In this document: piece by piece, positions 62,301 through 64,000 of the stretch
Numbering within the stretch: the stretch's first letter is position 1
Layout of the letters: each line of letters starts with the position of its first letter
Origin: an uncultured Bacillota bacterium
GTDB lineage: Bacteria > Bacillota_I > Bacilli_A > RFN20 > CAG-288
DNA length: 64,000 bases
Direction: 5' to 3'
Assembly: GCA_949290645.1 (NCBI GenBank)
Contig: CASESG010000002.1
Span: 1-64,000 of the forward strand
The notes under the pieces: generated by a model
Database searches by the model: none
What the model saw: the letters and a program-made list of their open reading frames with translations, nothing else
Told to the model about the DNA's origin: nothing
Translations under genes and position numbers: made by a program

Positions 62301-64000
62301 TCATTCGACCGAGACGAAGAAGGAATAGACAGGCTGGAGTCCGTCCTCGATGGTGACGTCCATCGTGTCGGAATAGCGCTTCTCGACTTCCTTGGTGAGC
62401 TTTTCCTTCTCTTTGGGAGTGACGTCCTCTCCGCAGAGAATGGTGATAATCTGGCTCTCGGGGTTGACCATCTTCTCCAGCATGTCCAGAAGGGTGTTGA
62501 TCTTGTGCTTGTGGCAGCAAACGATCTTCTTTCCGGTGATGCCCATGAAGTGATCCTTGGCGACCGTCACGCCGTCGATCGTCGTGTCCTTGACCGCATA
62601 GGTGATCTCGCCCGACTTGACCGCGGCGATGTTCTCCTTCATCGATTCGATGTTCTCCTCGGCGGTGGAAGCTTGGTTGTAGACCATGCAGGCGACCAGT
62701 CCCTCGGGGATAGTCTTCGTCGGCAGGACCTCGACGCGACAGCTGTCCTTCATGATCTCCGCCGCCTGCTTGGCCGCCATGACGATGTTTCCGTTGTTGG
62801 GGAAGAGGAAGACCGTGTGGGCATGGACTTCCTCGATGGCCTTGACGAAGTCGCTCGTGGCCGGATTCATGGTCTGTCCGCCCGAGACGATGTAGTCGAC
62901 CGAGAGGTCCTTGAACAGGCGCTCGATTCCCGCACCGACCGCGACCGCGATCATGGCGCAGTCCTTCCACTCCTTCTTCTCCTTCTTCTCGATGACCGGA
63001 GCGGAGGTAGTGACTTCGATCTTCGGGCCGGAATCTTCCTGAACGCCCGCCTCGCTCTTCTCCGCCTTGTCCTCGAACATGAGTTCCTCATGCTGCTCGG
63101 TCATGTTGTCAATCTTGATCATCTTGAACTCGCCGAACTGCTGAGCATAGGTGAGGATGTTGCCAGGCTTGAGGGTATGGATGTGAACCTTGACGAGGTC
63201 GCCGTCCGTGACGCAGACGATCGAATTTCCGTGGGCTTCCAAGACCGCCTTGAAGCGCTTCTCGTTGAAGACCTTCTTGTCCTTGGGCAGGGGATCGGGA
63301 ATCTGCATCAGGAACTGCGTGCAGTAGCCGAACTCCTTGTGCTCGAACTTGGACTGGACATTTCCGACATCCATGGCCGGCTGCGGCTTTCCGGTGGAAT
63401 AGCTTCCCGTCTCGGTGACGGAAGGCATGCTCTTCTCGACGATCTCGTTGTGGAGAGCCTTGGCGAAGCCTTCGAGGATCTTGCAGAGTCCCGCACCGCC
63501 CGAGTCGACGACACCGACTTCCTTCAGGACCGGAAGCAGATCCGGAGTCCTCCGGAGGGACTTCTTCGCCTCGTCGAGCAGGATGTCCATGCACTCGTCG
63601 ATCGGCATGTCCTTCTCGGCCTTGTCATAAAGGGCCTGGCTGGCTTCGCGAATGACCGTCAGGATCGTTCCCTCGACCGGGCGCATGACCGCCTTGTAGG
63701 CGACGTTCTTGGCCGAGACGAAGGCATTGGCCAACTCCAGGGCGTCGACGCTGTCCTTTCCCTGAAGTCCGTCGGCAAAGCCGCGGAAGATCTGGGAGAG
63801 AATGACGCCGGAGTTTCCTCTGGCACCCATCAGAAGACCCCTTGCGAAGTCCTTGCTGACGCTGGCGATGGAGCTGTCGTTCTTGTTGAAGACTTCCTTG
63901 GCTCCCGATTGCATCGTCAGGTTCATGTTCGTACCCGTGTCGCCGTCTGGGACCGGGAAGACGTTCAGGCTGTCGATCTCCGGATAGGTGTTGTAGAGAT
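62301..64000 (-). CDS. fakA: DAK-family fatty acid kinase FakA (start beyond window)
   Basis: At least 565 residues are present, and the frame runs off the right edge at 64000. Near the edge is NVFPVPDGDTGTNM, the metal and ATP motif of the DhaL/DAK2 kinase domain, then LLMGARGNSGVILSQI. The middle and C-terminal domains follow (DSGGAGL, EFGYCTQFL, and GEDVTPKEKEKL near the end). FakA phosphorylates fatty acids held by FakB proteins; no fakB is visible. An internal ATG at 63926 is not the true start because the DGDTGT motif lies upstream of it. Confidence 0.92.
   Translation of the reverse strand, partial: LYNTYPEIDSLNVFPVPDGDTGTNMNLTMQSGAKEVFNKNDSSIASVSKDFARGLLMGARGNSGVILSQIFRGFADGLQGKDSVDALELANAFVSAKNVAYKAVMRPVEGTILTVIREASQALYDKAEKDMPIDECMDILLDEAKKSLRRTPDLLPVLKEVGVVDSGGAGLCKILEGFAKALHNEIVEKSMPSVTETGSYSTGKPQPAMDVGNVQSKFEHKEFGYCTQFLMQIPDPLPKDKKVFNEKRFKAVLEAHGNSIVCVTDGDLVKVHIHTLKPGNILTYAQQFGEFKMIKIDNMTEQHEELMFEDKAEKSEAGVQEDSGPKIEVTTSAPVIEKKEKKEWKDCAMIAVAVGAGIERLFKDLSVDYIVSGGQTMNPATSDFVKAIEEVHAHTVFLFPNNGNIVMAAKQAAEIMKDSCRVEVLPTKTIPEGLVACMVYNQASTAEENIESMKENIAAVKSGEITYAVKDTTIDGVTVAKDHFMGITGKKIVCCHKHKINTLLDMLEKMVNPESQIITILCGEDVTPKEKEKLTKEVEKRYSDTMDVTIEDGLQPVYSFFVSVE

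Overview
This window reads as a chromosome segment of a low-to-mid G+C Gram-positive bacterium (Bacillota), most likely a Bacilli-class lineage near the Erysipelotrichales/RF39/RFN20/acholeplasma groups. The reasons are the SufCDSUB order with a SufU scaffold, GatCAB, GdpP-RplI-DnaB-WalJ-RlmH, PcrA-LigA, FakA, ComFA/ComFC, an RFN-controlled RibU and many lipoprotein signal peptides. TGA is used as an ordinary stop, so this is not a genetic-code-4 mollicute. Proteins are rich in Lys and Glu, gene packing is tight with many 1-4 nt overlaps, and all four tRNAs carry C34 anticodons. Species cannot be fixed from the sequence alone.

Layout. 1-2.3 kb: a short tandem repeat that may be the end of a mobile element, then three accessory genes (four-helix membrane protein; HTH fused to a DUF3990/ADP-ribosyltransferase-like domain; HEPN-like protein). 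2.3-5.3 kb: DNA base-excision repair (mutY, tag, a deoxyinosine glycosylase) with a zinc-ribbon membrane protein, tRNA-Ala and an HdeD-like protein. 5.9-9.2 kb: glycerate kinase, a VTT-domain membrane protein and two tandem YfcE-like phosphoesterases. 9.4-11.7 kb: a double LOTUS/OST-HTH-DUF3825 protein coupled to a GNAT acetyltransferase. 11.7-18.2 kb: the SUF iron-sulfur operon sufC-D-S-U-B ending in mnmG. 18.2-22.5 kb: a HIT hydrolase and two large lipoproteins, one PrsA-like. 22.6-26.3 kb: an orphan ParA and the queuosine genes tgt-queA-queH. 26.6-34.2 kb: pcrA, ligA and gatCAB.

34.2-35.4 kb is a gene-poor stretch with a tyrosine-recombinase remnant facing the 3' end of tRNA-Gln. 35.4-40.5 kb holds gdpP-rplI-dnaB-walJ-rlmH. 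40.6-43.8 kb holds a HAD protein, an acyl-ACP thioesterase and the competence genes comFA and comFC. 44.3-47 kb is a 901-residue membrane-anchored protein with a long charged tail. 47-51 kb has tRNA-Pro, two CNNM/CBS proteins, tRNA-Leu and a PfkB kinase. 51-53.2 kb has an FMN riboswitch, ribU and an M29 aminopeptidase. 53.2-61.8 kb is an export region: TetR plus a MacB-like ABC exporter, a barnase-like lipoprotein, and MarR plus a heterodimeric ABC exporter. The window ends inside a fakA-like DAK-family gene.

Themes. Several modules act on wobble-base tRNA modification (MnmG, QueA/QueH/TGT) and on the iron-sulfur/persulfide supply behind it. The most unusual items are the lipoprotein carrying all four barnase catalytic residues with no visible inhibitor gene, the HTH-DUF3990/HEPN cluster beside a repeat, the LOTUS-DUF3825 protein, a half-length SufD, two orphan promoter-terminator units that look like small RNAs, and a set of genes whose -10 box lies only 7-9 nt before the start codon (likely leaderless mRNAs). 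All assignments come from reading motifs by eye; no database search was possible.
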